Shown here: in pieces, positions 9,778 through 17,510 of the stretch
How the letters are laid out: each line of letters opens with the position of its first letter
How positions within the stretch are numbered: the stretch's first letter is position 1
Assembly (NCBI GenBank): GCA_945901795.1
Contig: CAMDLP010000031.1
Span: forward strand, 1-36,664
Source: Akkermansia muciniphila
GTDB lineage: Bacteria; Verrucomicrobiota; Verrucomicrobiia; Verrucomicrobiales; Akkermansiaceae
Direction of reading: 5' to 3'
Length of the DNA: 36,664 bases
The notes under the pieces: model-generated
What the model saw: the letters and a program-made list of their open reading frames with translations, nothing else
The model's database searches: none
Told to the model about the DNA's origin: nothing
Translations under genes and position numbers: made by a program

Positions 9778-10461
9778 ATGTCAGCCCACGCCCGAATCAT
9801 CGCCATCGCGTTTCTTCTGCTCAGCGCTTGGAGCCACGCGGACCATGTCATCGTCACCGGCGGGCCCGCCTTGCGGCAATGGGAAAACCTGCGCGTCAAA
9901 CAAGACCAGCACGACCGCTGGTGGGCGAATTTCGTCCGGGCCTCGACTCTCCGCATGGCGGAAATCCGCAAGGCTTACGGCTCGGACGCGCCGATCGTGT
10001 GGATGGTCTATCAACCGGGCTATCAGACGCGCGGCCGCGAGGATGGCAAGCCATACACCTCGTGGATTGCCGAGCTGGCGGCCAAGCGCCGGGTCACTTT
10101 GATCTGGTTCAACGGTTCCGGAAATTTCATACAGGCCCTCAACTCGCGTCCCCGCGGTTCGATTCAGACCTTCGATTTCTTCGGCCATTCTAACCGCTAC
10201 GCCTTCATGTTCGACTACGGCAATGACATCATGGCCGCTTCCACCGACTGGCTTCATGAACGCGATCTGCCGCGCATCAAGGCATCCATCTTTGATCGCC
10301 GCGCCTACTGCAAAAGCTGGGGCTGCCACACCGGCGAAAGCATGAGCGCCGTCTGGAAAAGCGCCACCGGCGTCCCGCTGGAAGGCGCGAAAGGCCCCAC
10401 CGACTACACCGTCCTCAGCACCGGTCGCCTGCCCATCGTCAAAGGCAGTTGGGCGAGGTAA
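9778..10461 (+). CDS. Exported protein of unknown function with possible His/Cys dyad
   Basis: A 227-aa protein with a signal peptide (MSAHARIIAIAFLLLSAWSHA). I do not recognise a named family. After alternating strands and helices, His137 ends a hydrophobic strand (FDFFGHSN) and Cys183 ends another (CKSWGCHTGES), followed by a GVPLEGAKGPTDY segment. This order of strand-His then strand-Cys resembles caspase-like (CHAT, DUF4347-type) folds. It might be a periplasmic cysteine peptidase-like protein or a pseudoenzyme; that is inference only. The ATG at 9778 is chosen over 9754 because it places the signal peptide at the N-terminus and avoids the palindrome. Confidence 0.75.
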   Translation: MSAHARIIAIAFLLLSAWSHADHVIVTGGPALRQWENLRVKQDQHDRWWANFVRASTLRMAEIRKAYGSDAPIVWMVYQPGYQTRGREDGKPYTSWIAELAAKRRVTLIWFNGSGNFIQALNSRPRGSIQTFDFFGHSNRYAFMFDYGNDIMAASTDWLHERDLPRIKASIFDRRAYCKSWGCHTGESMSAVWKSATGVPLEGAKGPTDYTVLSTGRLPIVKGSWAR

Positions 10462-10472
10462 CCTCTCGGACT

Positions 10473-10494
10473 GCGGGGACATGTCCCCGCTTTT
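10473..10494. terminator. Terminator-like perfect palindrome before bioB
   Basis: An 18-bp perfect palindrome, GCGGGGACATGTCCCCGC, at 10473-10490 is followed by TTTT on the plus strand. It lies 11 bp after the stop of the upstream exported protein and can end its transcript. The hairpin would have an 8-bp stem, with the 2-nt centre opening to a larger loop. Confidence 0.65.
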
Positions 10495-10561
10495 ACACTG
10501 GCCGACCTGTCGGATCAGTCCAAATCATCAACCGCTAATCCCCGATCCACCCCTCTCTCCT

Positions 10562-11572
10562 ATGAAACTCGCCGAACTCCAAGAACTTCACTCCCTGCCG
10601 TTTTTCGATCTCCTCAAGCGCTCGCACGAGGTGCATGAGAAAAATTTCCCGGACGGGAAGATCCAGCTCTGCACGCTGCTCTCGATCAAGACCGGCGGTT
10701 GTTCCGAGGATTGCGCGTATTGCACCCAGTCCGCCCGCTACGAGACGGATTTGAAAAACGAACGTCTGCTCTCCAAGGAAACCGTCATGGAAAGCGCCCG
10801 CGCCGCCCGTGAGAACGGCTCCACCCGCTTCTGCATGGGCGCCGCCTGGCGCGGTGTCAGGGGCGGCACCGAGCGCTTCAACCAGGTCGTAGAGATCATC
10901 AAGGACGTCTCCTCGCTCGGCATGGAAGTCTGCGTCACCCTCGGCGAGCTCGGCTCGGAAGAAGCCGTCACGCTCAAGCAAGCCGGCGTCACCGCCTATA
11001 ACCACAACCTCGACACCTCGCCCGAGCACTATCCTAACATCGTCACCTCGCACACCTACGAGGACCGCCTGCGGACCATCCGCAATGTGCAGGACGCTGG
11101 CATGTCCGTCTGCTGCGGCGGCATTCTGGGCATCAGCGAGACCATCACTGACCGACTCCGCCTGTTGGAAATCATTTCCACCTTCAACCCGCAGCCCGAG
11201 AGCGTGCCGATCAACTCGCTCATGCCGATGCCAGGCACCCCGCTGGCGAACAACCCGCAGGTCGATCCCTTCGACCTCGTTCGCATGATCGCCTGCGCCC
11301 GCATCGCCGTGCCAGCCGCCAAGGTCCGCCTCTCCGCCGGCCGCACCCGCCTCTCCGACGAAACCCAGGCGCTCTGCTTCTACGCCGGCGCGAACTCCAT
11401 CTTCTACGGCGACAAACTTCTCACCGGAGAAAACCCGACCGCCGAGGCGGATCGCAAGCTGCTCGCCAAACTCGGCCTCGAAACCCTCGAACCGAAACCC
11501 TCGATGGAAGCCCCGCACATCGACCACGCGCTCCCCGCCAGCCCGGCCTGCGCGACGGCGGGCTGCTGCTAG
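10562..11572 (+). CDS. bioB: Biotin synthase (radical SAM)
   Basis: A 336-aa radical SAM enzyme that inserts sulfur into dethiobiotin. The 4Fe-4S motif is Cys47-x3-Cys51-x2-Cys54 in GGCSEDCAYCTQSARY. Other family segments are RFCMGAAWR, YNHNLDTSPEHYPNI, CCGGILGISET, INSLMPMPGTPL and the C-terminal RLSAGRTRLSDE and NSIFYGDKLLT. The start at 10562 gives the usual N-terminus; the open frame from 10481 would begin inside the upstream palindrome. It is a single biotin gene here, without bioF, bioA or bioD neighbours. Confidence 0.97.
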   Translation: MKLAELQELHSLPFFDLLKRSHEVHEKNFPDGKIQLCTLLSIKTGGCSEDCAYCTQSARYETDLKNERLLSKETVMESARAARENGSTRFCMGAAWRGVRGGTERFNQVVEIIKDVSSLGMEVCVTLGELGSEEAVTLKQAGVTAYNHNLDTSPEHYPNIVTSHTYEDRLRTIRNVQDAGMSVCCGGILGISETITDRLRLLEIISTFNPQPESVPINSLMPMPGTPLANNPQVDPFDLVRMIACARIAVPAAKVRLSAGRTRLSDETQALCFYAGANSIFYGDKLLTGENPTAEADRKLLAKLGLETLEPKPSMEAPHIDHALPASPACATAGCC

Positions 11573-11615
11573 GATTCGTGACATTCCAGTCGATTTTCCC
11601 TCTCAAAAACCGTTC

Positions 11616-11644
11616 TGGACAGGGTCGCATCCCTTGCCTAGTTT
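11616..11644 (+). promoter_or_regulatory. Promoter of the FKBP gene
   Basis: TGGACA (11616-11621), 17 bases, TAGTTT (11639-11644), placed 23 bp before the ATG at 11668. The TAGTTT -10 element and spacing are the same as in the rplM promoter at 16691-16719. Confidence 0.5.
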
Positions 11645-11667
11645 TCCCGCCCTTCCACCAATAAACT

Positions 11668-12537
11668 ATGATCCGTAAATTCATCCCTAGCGCACTGGCC
11701 CTCGGCCTCATCGCCTCCACTTCCGCCGCCGCAGACAAGAAGCCAGCCGCCGACGCAGCACCTGCCAAGTCAGAAGCTATCACGCCTGCCATCGAAGCTC
11801 CTGCCAAGCCCAAGCTCGATCCCGCCGTGATCAAGTCGGACTCCTCCTACGCCCTCGGTTTCCGCACCGGCGGTGGTTTCGCCCAGCAGTTCGGCAAGTT
11901 CGGCGTCGGAGCCGATGACCTCGATCCGGAAACCTTTCTCAAGGGATTCATGGCAGCCATCAAGGGTGGCAAGCCGGAACTCGAAGAAGCGAAACTCCAG
12001 GCCGCCATGGAAGCTCTCGGTGAGATGCTCCAGGGCCGCGAAAAGGAGAAAGCCGGTGCCAACCTCGAAGCCGGTAAGAAATTCCTCGCCGAAAACGCCA
12101 AGCGCGAAGGCATCACCACCACCAAGAGCGGTCTTCAATACGAAGTCATCACCAAGGGCGGCAGCGAAAAATACGTCGCTCCCAAGGAAGGTGCCGAGGA
12201 CAAGAAACAGTTCATGGTGAACTACAAGGGCACGCTCATTGACGGCAAGGAATTCGACGCGTCGCCTCCAGGTGAACCTGTCCCGATGACCCTCCAAGTC
12301 GTTCCCGGCTTCAAGGAAGCCCTCACCATGATGCCCGTCGGCGCCAAGTGGAAACTCTTCCTGCCAAGCGAACTCGCCTACGGCGAAGAGCGCCGCAGCG
12401 CGGAAATCGCTCCGAACAGCGTGCTGATTTTCGAACTGGAGCTCGTCAAGATCCAGGACGCTCCCGCAGCTCCTGCGGGCGGCATGCCGTTCCCGATGCC
12501 ACAAGGCGGACCGGGCGGACCACAGCCGGGCGAATAA
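11668..12537 (+). CDS. Exported FKBP-type peptidyl-prolyl isomerase (FkpA/Mip-like)
   Basis: A 289-aa protein with a signal peptide (MIRKFIPSALALGLIASTSA). It has a Pro/Ala/Lys-rich linker, an N-terminal helical dimerisation region (SYALGFRTGGGFAQQFGKF ... FLAENAKREGITTTKSGLQY) and a C-terminal FKBP domain. The domain includes VNYKGTLIDGKEFDAS, VVPGFKEALTMMPVGAKWKL and FLPSELAYGE, ending VLIFELELVKI. The tail is rich in Pro, Gly and Met. It matches periplasmic folding catalysts of the FkpA/Mip group. The usual FKBP loop Trp (VxPGW) is Phe here, which is frequent in this subfamily. It stands alone between a promoter and a strong terminator. Confidence 0.93.
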   Translation: MIRKFIPSALALGLIASTSAAADKKPAADAAPAKSEAITPAIEAPAKPKLDPAVIKSDSSYALGFRTGGGFAQQFGKFGVGADDLDPETFLKGFMAAIKGGKPELEEAKLQAAMEALGEMLQGREKEKAGANLEAGKKFLAENAKREGITTTKSGLQYEVITKGGSEKYVAPKEGAEDKKQFMVNYKGTLIDGKEFDASPPGEPVPMTLQVVPGFKEALTMMPVGAKWKLFLPSELAYGEERRSAEIAPNSVLIFELELVKIQDAPAAPAGGMPFPMPQGGPGGPQPGE

Positions 12538-12561
12538 GCATCCGATCCATCTGAAATTCAA

Positions 12562-12595
12562 AAGGCTGCCGGGAGTTTCCCGGCAGCCTTTTTCT
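12562..12595. terminator. Strong bidirectional terminator
   Basis: A 13-bp perfect stem (12562-12574 with 12578-12590) with a 3-nt loop and a following T-rich run. On the minus strand the stem is followed by TTTTGAATTTC. It serves the convergent FKBP gene and frr. Confidence 0.93.
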
Positions 12596-12619
12596 TTGAG
12601 AGTGTGGCCGCCGGCAGGT

Positions 12620-13186
12620 TCAGACTTTCATCAGGTCCGCTTCCTTCGCCACGGCGAGGTCTTCGATCTTCTTGGTGAACTTGTTGGTTAGATCTTGGAC
12701 TTCTTTTTCAAAGGTCTTCTGGCCGTCTTCGGTGAGGAAATTATCCGCCTTCATCTTCTTGGCGGTGTCCATGCCGTCCTTGCGGGCGGCGCGGAGGCGG
12801 ACCTTCGCTTCTTCCGCGAGCTGCTTGATCATTTTGACCATGTCCTTCCGGCGTTCTTCTGATAGTTCGGGAATCGGCACCCGGATCGAGCGGTCGGCGG
12901 CGGAAGGATTGAGGCCTAACTTGCACTCGCGGATGGCGCGCTCGATGTCGCGGGTGGTTGCCGGATCGAAGGGTTGCACCATCAGCATCCGCGGCTCGGG
13001 CGAGCTGATGACGGCGATGCTCTTGAGCTTGGAGATGGCGCCGTAGGCTTGGACGTGCACGTCGAGGTTCTCGATCAAGGCCGGGCTGGCCTTGCCGGTG
13101 CGCACGCCGGCGAACTCGTGGATGAGGTAATCGACGCACTTGGTCATCGCGTCCTCGACTTCGAAAATTGCTTCTTCAGGGTCCAT
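12620..13186 (-). CDS. frr: Ribosome recycling factor
   Basis: A 188-aa protein that, with EF-G, splits the post-termination ribosome. Family segments are present: FAGVRTGKASPALIENLDV, ISKLKSIAVISSPEPRMLMV, PFDPATTRDIERAIRECKLG, RVPIPELSEERRKDMVK and the helical C-terminus ending EADLMKV. Length is as in the family. It lies 20 bp downstream of pyrH on the same strand, the classic pyrH-frr pair. rpsB and tsf, often upstream, are not in this position here. Confidence 0.97.
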   Translation of the reverse strand: MDPEEAIFEVEDAMTKCVDYLIHEFAGVRTGKASPALIENLDVHVQAYGAISKLKSIAVISSPEPRMLMVQPFDPATTRDIERAIRECKLGLNPSAADRSIRVPIPELSEERRKDMVKMIKQLAEEAKVRLRAARKDGMDTAKKMKADNFLTEDGQKTFEKEVQDLTNKFTKKIEDLAVAKEADLMKV

Positions 13187-13206
13187 GATAGATTTGGGAT
13201 TTAAAA

Positions 13207-13944
13207 TTATTCGCCGTGCACGAGCGTGCCGATCGGCAGGCCGCGGAGGGCGTGGGAAAGATTGCCGTGGGGAGCGAGATCAAATACGATGATCGGCACG
13301 TCGTTGTCCATGCAAAGACTGAACGCGGTGGCGTCCATCACGTTGAGGCGCTGGGAAAGGCAGTTCTGGAAGGTCACCGTTTCATAGCGCACGGCATCCG
13401 GATTGTGGCGCGGGTCGGAGTCGTAAACGCCGTCCACTTGCGTCGCCTTGAGGATCACATCCGCGCCCATCTCGCTGGCGCGCAGCGCGGCGGTGGTGTC
13501 GGTGGAGAAGAACGGATTGCCGGTGCCGGCGGCGAAAATAACGACTTTGCCCTCGTCGAGTTGCTTCTCGGCTTTGCGGCGGATGAAGGTTTCCGCGACG
13601 TTTTTCATTTCGATAGCGGACTGCACCACGCAGGTGACGCCGTGGTGTTCGAGCGCGCCTTCGAGGGCGAGCGCGTTCATGACGGTGGCGAGCATGCCGA
13701 CGTAATCGGCGGTCGCGCGGTCCATCCCGCGGGCGGAGGCGCTCGCGCCGCGCCAGAAATTCCCGCCGCCGACGACGATGCCGAGCTGGAGCCCGCCTTC
13801 CACCGCCTCGCGGATTTCCAGGGCGATGCGGTCGACGATTTCCGGGGAAATATTGTCGCGGGAGCCCGGTCCGCGGAGGGCTTCACCGCTGAGTTTGAGG
13901 ATGGCGCGTTTGAAAGGACGGGGATCGGTTGGGGCTTTGCTCAT
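13207..13944 (-). CDS. pyrH: UMP kinase
   Basis: A 245-aa amino-acid-kinase-fold enzyme making UDP from UMP. Motifs: ILKLSGEAL near the N-terminus, [11 protein letters not shown] for phosphate binding, [20 protein letters not shown], the [17 protein letters not shown] loop and [11 protein letters not shown]. Full length. It is the first gene of the pyrH-frr operon. The upstream region to the next gene at 14008 is only 63 bp. Confidence 0.97.
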   Translation of the reverse strand: MSKAPTDPRPFKRAILKLSGEALRGPGSRDNISPEIVDRIALEIREAVEGGLQLGIVVGGGNFWRGASASARGMDRATADYVGMLATVMNALALEGALEHHGVTCVVQSAIEMKNVAETFIRRKAEKQLDEGKVVIFAAGTGNPFFSTDTTAALRASEMGADVILKATQVDGVYDSDPRHNPDAVRYETVTFQNCLSQRLNVMDATAFSLCMDNDVPIIVFDLAPHGNLSHALRGLPIGTLVHGE

Positions 13945-14007
13945 GCGTGGTTGGGGCTGACGGATGAAAGCGGAATCCCACCCCTGTTGGAAAGGGAAAA
14001 CACGGAA

Positions 14008-14571
14008 TCAATTCGCCGCCGCCTCCGCGCTGATCGTGAACTTGGTGCCGAGGTCGCGCAGGCTGGCCTTGGCGTCGTCGGTGCCGTCGATGATCACGCT
14101 CACCTGCAAGGGCTGGGTTTGCGGGCGCTGGTATTCATCGAGCGTTTTCCGCAGGGCGATGATCGCCAGGTTGAGGATCTGACGGGTCGTTAGATCCACG
14201 TCCGCCGGGATGGCGAGCTGGGCGACATCGAGCCTCACGGTCAGGACGCCCTCGATCATTTCCCCGCTGATGCCAACGTTGCAGAGCACCAGGAGGTTGG
14301 TTTCCTGGACTTTGTAGTTCGGGTTGTTCGTCGGGATCAGATGCGGGCTGCGGATGGCGTCCACCAGGACCTCGGGAAACGCGCCGGTGAGCGCCATCGG
14401 GCGTGGCATCACGGAGGCTTGCAACGCCGCGCCGATTTCGGAAATTGCCTCGTCGCCATCGGTGCCGTGCAGGCTCAGAGGCTCGAAAATCGGAACCACC
14501 ATGATGGTTGATGCGAAGGTGGCGGATGTGAGGAATCCGCCGAGCAAACAGAAAGCAAGCCAAGTTTTCAT
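14008..14571 (-). CDS. Exported protein of unknown function (187 aa)
   Basis: It begins with a signal peptide (MKTWLAFCLLGGFLTSATFA) at the ATG at 14571; a GAGG lies just before it. The mature part mixes strands and helices and contains the LTVRLDVAQLAIPADVDLTT stretch and a C-terminal SVIIDGTDDAKASLRDLG. I do not recognise a family. Longer readings up to 14697 would precede the signal peptide and are rejected. It is transcribed towards pyrH, with a 63-bp gap, and is divergent from kdsD. Confidence 0.7.
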   Translation of the reverse strand: MKTWLAFCLLGGFLTSATFASTIMVVPIFEPLSLHGTDGDEAISEIGAALQASVMPRPMALTGAFPEVLVDAIRSPHLIPTNNPNYKVQETNLLVLCNVGISGEMIEGVLTVRLDVAQLAIPADVDLTTRQILNLAIIALRKTLDEYQRPQTQPLQVSVIIDGTDDAKASLRDLGTKFTISAEAAAN

Positions 14572-14695
14572 GGCCTCAAGGTTGCCGAAGCGCCGGATGA
14601 TTGCGAGAGGAAAGGTTGGGTCCCGGAGGTCGCCGCTCCCGATGGATTTCTCCGCCGCGCTTGCCAAGCAAGCGGTTCTCGGCTTGTGATGGGCC

Positions 14696-15667
14696 ATGGA
14701 CTACTTGGCGCGTGCCCGCTGCGTGATTGAAACCGAGATCGACGGCTTGCGCCGGATGTCGCTCCGCTTGGACCAAGGATTGATCGACGCCGTCAAAATC
14801 CTCCAGCACACGCTCGAACACCGGGGGAAGATCGTCGTCATCGGCGTCGGGAAATCCGGAAACATCGGGCATAAGATCGCGGCGACGCTCAATTCCACAG
14901 GTGCCACCGCGGTGGTGCTGGATTCCCAAAACGCGCTTCACGGAGACCTCGGGCTGCTTTCCGATGGCGATGCGGTTCTCGCCCTTTCCTACTCGGGCGA
15001 AACCCGCGAGCTGATGGATTTGCTGCCCTTCATCAGGCGCTTCGACGTCAAGCTCGTGGCGCTCACCGGCAATTCCGACTCCACGCTTTCCCGCTTCAGC
15101 GAGGTGACGTTAGACACCTCGGTCGAGCGCGAGGCCTGCCCGCTCAATCTCGCGCCGACCTCGTCTTCCACCGCGATGCTGGTGATGGGCGACGCGCTCG
15201 CGATGGTGTTGCTGGAATCCCGCGGCTTCACCGAGGAGGACTTCGCCCGTTTCCATCCCGGCGGATCGCTCGGGAAGGCCTTGCTCACGCGGGTTTCGGA
15301 CATCATGCGCGCGGATGCGGCGCTGCCGACGGTGGCGGAAGACGGCGATGTTTTCGCCGCACTCGATTCGATGAACCGCGCCCGTGCCGGTGCCTGCCTG
15401 ATTCTCGACGCGGACGGCGGGTTGGCCGGAATTTTCACTCACGGCGACTTCGCGCGCAGTTTCCGGAATGATCCGCTGTTGGGGGAAAAACCGGTGGCGG
15501 GGCTCATGACGCGCCGGCCGATCACGGTCCGGGCGGACGCGCTCGCGGTGGAGGTTCTCAGGACTCTTGGTGAAAACAGGATCGATGACATCGTCGTGCT
15601 GGATGGGGACGGCAAGCCGGTGGGTTTGATCGATACGCAGGATCTGGCGCGACTGAAGATTGTTTGA
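14696..15667 (+). CDS. kdsD: D-arabinose-5-phosphate isomerase (KpsF/KdsD family)
   Basis: A 323-aa enzyme that makes arabinose-5-phosphate for Kdo, implying a lipopolysaccharide-bearing outer membrane. An N-terminal SIS domain (about residues 35-170) includes VIGVGKSGNIGHKIAATLNS, the NALHGDLG segment, SYSGET and the TSSSTAMLVMGDALAM segment. Two CBS domains follow (about 205-260 and 270-323; MRADAALPTVAEDGDVFAAL and MTRRPITVRADALA). The linker EDFARFHPGGSLGKALL is diagnostic. The stop codon's last base is the first base of the long inverted repeat at 15667. Confidence 0.95.
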   Translation: MDYLARARCVIETEIDGLRRMSLRLDQGLIDAVKILQHTLEHRGKIVVIGVGKSGNIGHKIAATLNSTGATAVVLDSQNALHGDLGLLSDGDAVLALSYSGETRELMDLLPFIRRFDVKLVALTGNSDSTLSRFSEVTLDTSVEREACPLNLAPTSSSTAMLVMGDALAMVLLESRGFTEEDFARFHPGGSLGKALLTRVSDIMRADAALPTVAEDGDVFAALDSMNRARAGACLILDADGGLAGIFTHGDFARSFRNDPLLGEKPVAGLMTRRPITVRADALAVEVLRTLGENRIDDIVVLDGDGKPVGLIDTQDLARLKIV

Positions 15668-15738
15668 AAAGTAGTCCAGGACTTCAGTCCGTTCTTCGAT
15701 CAACGCCAAAGAACGGAATGAAGTCCTGGACTACTTTT
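15667..15738. repeat. Long imperfect palindrome (30-bp arms, one mismatch)
   Basis: The left arm at 15667-15696 and the right arm at 15709-15738 are inverse copies with a single mismatch (G at 15687 against the right arm). They enclose a 12-base loop. The arms begin AAAAGTAGTCCAGGACTTCA. It looks like a REP/BIME or miniature-element unit rather than a terminator, because a separate true terminator follows at 15746-15777. Confidence 0.8.
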
Positions 15739-15745
15739 GACACAA

Positions 15746-15777
15746 AAAAACCGCACCCGGTGAGGAGTGCGGTTTTT
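15746..15777. terminator. Bidirectional terminator between kdsD and rpsI
   Basis: An 11-bp perfect stem (AAAAACCGCAC at 15746-15756 with GTGCGGTTTTT at 15767-15777) encloses a 10-nt loop. A T-run follows in both directions, so it ends kdsD on the plus strand and the rplM-rpsI operon on the minus strand. Confidence 0.9.
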
Positions 15778-15793
15778 GAGAAATCTTGGAAGA

Positions 15794-16189
15794 TTAACGC
15801 TTGGAGAACTGGAAGCGCGCGCGGGCACCCGGCTGACCTGGCTTTTTCCGTTCCTTCATCCGTGGGTCACGGGTGAGGAATCCGAGTGGCTTGATCACCT
15901 TGCGGTTCTCAGGGTCCACGAGGGTGAGCGAGCGGGAAACCGCATGGCGGATCGCGATGGCCTGGGACTGCTTGCCGCCGCCTTTGACCACCACGTTGAG
16001 GTCAAACTTGTTGGAGAGCGAGAGGGCCAGGAATGGCGCGAGCACGGCGTTTTGAAGCTCGATGGTCGGAAGATATTCTTCGAAGCTGCGGGCGTTGATG
16101 ATGATCTGGCCGGTGCCTTCGGTCATCCAGACGCGGGCGACGGCGGTTTTGCGGCGGCCGGTGGCGCTTTGAGTAGTGGTGGCGGTCAT
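15794..16189 (-). CDS. rpsI: 30S ribosomal protein S9
   Basis: A 131-aa protein. It has the S9 signature segments GRRKTAVARVWMTEGTGQI, FDLNVVVKGGGKQSQAIAIR, and the basic C-terminus RDPRMKERKKPGQPGARARF ending FSKR, which reaches the ribosomal P site. It is the second gene of the rplM-rpsI operon, 18 bp after rplM. Confidence 0.98.
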   Translation of the reverse strand: MTATTTQSATGRRKTAVARVWMTEGTGQIIINARSFEEYLPTIELQNAVLAPFLALSLSNKFDLNVVVKGGGKQSQAIAIRHAVSRSLTLVDPENRKVIKPLGFLTRDPRMKERKKPGQPGARARFQFSKR

Positions 16190-16207
16190 TTGAGGAGAAA
16201 ATTTGGA

Positions 16208-16639
16208 TTATTTGACGGCGTGGGCGACGGGCGCTTGGGCTTCGTGCGGGTGGGTTTCGCCGGCATACACCTTGAGCTTGCCGAATTGGGCGCGGCCGAG
16301 GCGGGTCTTCGGGATCATGCCCCAGACCGCGCGCTCGACGAGCAGGATCGGACGACGCTCGCGGACGATGCGGGGTGTCTCAACCTTCTGGCCGCCGACA
16401 TAGCCGGAGAAACGGGTGTAGATCTTGGAGGTTTCCTTGGTGCCGGTGAGGACAACTTGGTCCGCATTGATCACGACGACGAAATCGCCGGTGTCAACGT
16501 GGGAGGTGAAAATTGGCTTGTGCTTGCCACGGAGGAGGCGCGCGGCCTCAACAGCGACTTGGCCGAGGACCTTGCCCTTGGCGTCGATCACATACCACTT
16601 GCGCTCGACTTCATGCGGCTTGGCGGAAAACGTATTCAT
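16208..16639 (-). CDS. rplM: 50S ribosomal protein L13
   Basis: A 143-aa protein with family segments [49 protein letters not shown], the [12 protein letters not shown] segment and [20 protein letters not shown]. First gene of the rplM-rpsI operon, with its own promoter about 50 bp upstream. Confidence 0.98.
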   Translation of the reverse strand: MNTFSAKPHEVERKWYVIDAKGKVLGQVAVEAARLLRGKHKPIFTSHVDTGDFVVVINADQVVLTGTKETSKIYTRFSGYVGGQKVETPRIVRERRPILLVERAVWGMIPKTRLGRAQFGKLKVYAGETHPHEAQAPVAHAVK

Positions 16640-16690
16640 GTGCTTGTATAAAAATGGCCTCGGACACGTGGCGTGCGCGAAGGGGGGGGC

Positions 16691-16719
16691 AAACTAGGGA
16701 GCCGGTTTCTGGGTGTCAA
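16691..16719 (-). promoter_or_regulatory. Promoter of rplM-rpsI
   Basis: On the minus strand TTGACA (16714-16719), 17 bases, then TAGTTT (16691-16696). The expected start near 16684 leaves a leader of about 45 nt before the ATG at 16639. A C-rich run (GCCCCCCCC) follows the -10. Confidence 0.7.
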
Positions 16720-16999
16720 CCGGGAATCTCGGGAAATTTGCGGAAATAAATTCACTCCGGCGCATCCGTCGGTCGGCTCGGCGGCGCGTTGATCGGGCGG
16801 GGCAGGGGACCGGTGCCGGCGTCGCCGATGGCGGCTTGCGTGCGGATGTCTTGCACATCGCTTGTTGCAGGCGGGTCGCGAGGCAGAGGCAGAAACCGAA
16901 TGGAAGAGACAAGCTCATGGGTAAGCACGATCGCAGGATCAGCGGCTGAGGGAAAGGAGTTTGATCCGCCTGACCGGATGGCAGCGAGGCCGCGACTCG
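16720..16999. other. Gene-free stretch between the rplM promoter and the small basic protein
   Basis: About 280 bases without a gene I can support. A 74-codon minus-strand frame (16694-16918) lacks protein-like composition, has no ribosome site and overlaps the rplM promoter. No terminator-quality hairpin was seen. Confidence 0.5.
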
Positions 17000-17185
17000 T
17001 TATGCCGACTCCGTCGGTGCGTCCGGGGACGCGGCTTCTGTCGCGGCGGGCTCGGAGGCGTCTCCGTCGTGCTCGGGAGGATGAGCCGCGGCGGCTTCCA
17101 GCTTGTGTTTGCGCTTCTCTTCTTTCTTCGCCTTTTTGTCTAATTCACGGCGGCGTTTCTCGAATGCGTAGTTTGGGGTGGCCAT
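17000..17185 (-). CDS. Small highly charged conserved-type protein (61 aa)
   Basis: The ATG at 17185 gives MATPNYAFEKRRRELDKKAK, then KEEKRKHKLEA and an acidic Ala/Pro/Glu tail. The N-terminus matches a small basic protein seen annotated as hypothetical in many bacteria (pattern NYxFEKRxxELxKKxKxEEKR). It would form one long charged helix followed by a disordered tail. Function unknown. A 7-bp hairpin ends 3 bases before the start codon on the mRNA (17189-17207) and may hide the ribosome site. A longer reading to 17218 would run through that hairpin and is rejected. Confidence 0.65.
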   Translation of the reverse strand: MATPNYAFEKRRRELDKKAKKEEKRKHKLEAAAAHPPEHDGDASEPAATEAASPDAPTESA

Positions 17186-17188
17186 ATT

Positions 17189-17207
17189 GGCGGGCATCTT
17201 GCCCGCC
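17189..17207 (-). promoter_or_regulatory. Hairpin immediately upstream of the small-protein start
   Basis: A perfect 7-bp stem GGCGGGC/GCCCGCC with the 5-nt loop AAGAT (minus-strand sense), ending 3 nt before the ATG at 17185. It would cover the usual ribosome-binding position. It may instead be a mobile REP-like palindrome that landed here. Confidence 0.45.
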
Positions 17208-17315
17208 GGAATTTCCAAATGCGAGAAATGAATTTGATGATTTGGCTTTTTTACGGCCGGGCGGGTTGTGGACGGAATTTTTAAAGAGGCCGGAACGCGC
17301 GTAAGGTGCGAGGCT

Positions 17316-17477
17316 GTGAGTGCTATCCAACCGGTCAGTCCCGCATCCGCCGATCCCCGCTCGCCGATGGCTCCTCCGTATGTGGATAAGGATCCCGAGC
17401 TCGCCGCACTGCACGAGGAGTCCGTCTCGAAGGCCGAGGAGGACGCGGTCCGGCAGCGGCTGCGCGGTGGGGCGTGA
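17316..17477 (+). CDS. Possible small protein (53 aa), uncertain
   Basis: A GTG at 17316 opens a short frame rich in Pro, Asp and Glu, with a protein-like C-terminal half (YVDKDPELAALHEESVSKAE, then EDAVRQRLRGGA). No ribosome site and no recognised family. It is divergent from the small basic protein and convergent with xylA. It may be a real small gene or chance. Confidence 0.3.
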   Translation: MSAIQPVSPASADPRSPMAPPYVDKDPELAALHEESVSKAEEDAVRQRLRGGA

Positions 17478-17510
17478 CCCGGTGGTCCTGTCAGGCCCGG
17501 ACGCGAAAAC

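Noticed and set aside
13216-14193. 325-codon plus-strand frame across pyrH
   Set aside because: Antisense to pyrH, which has complete motifs; composition is that of a mirror frame in high-GC DNA.
14661-14689. Promoter for kdsD (TTGCCA ... TTGTGA)
   Set aside because: Both boxes weak; would imply a leaderless mRNA without other support.
15767-16651. 294-codon plus-strand frame across rpsI and rplM
   Set aside because: Antisense to two ribosomal protein genes of full length.
16694-16918. 74-codon minus-strand frame upstream of rplM
   Set aside because: Overlaps the rplM promoter, Arg/Pro/Ser-rich, no ribosome site, no family resemblance.
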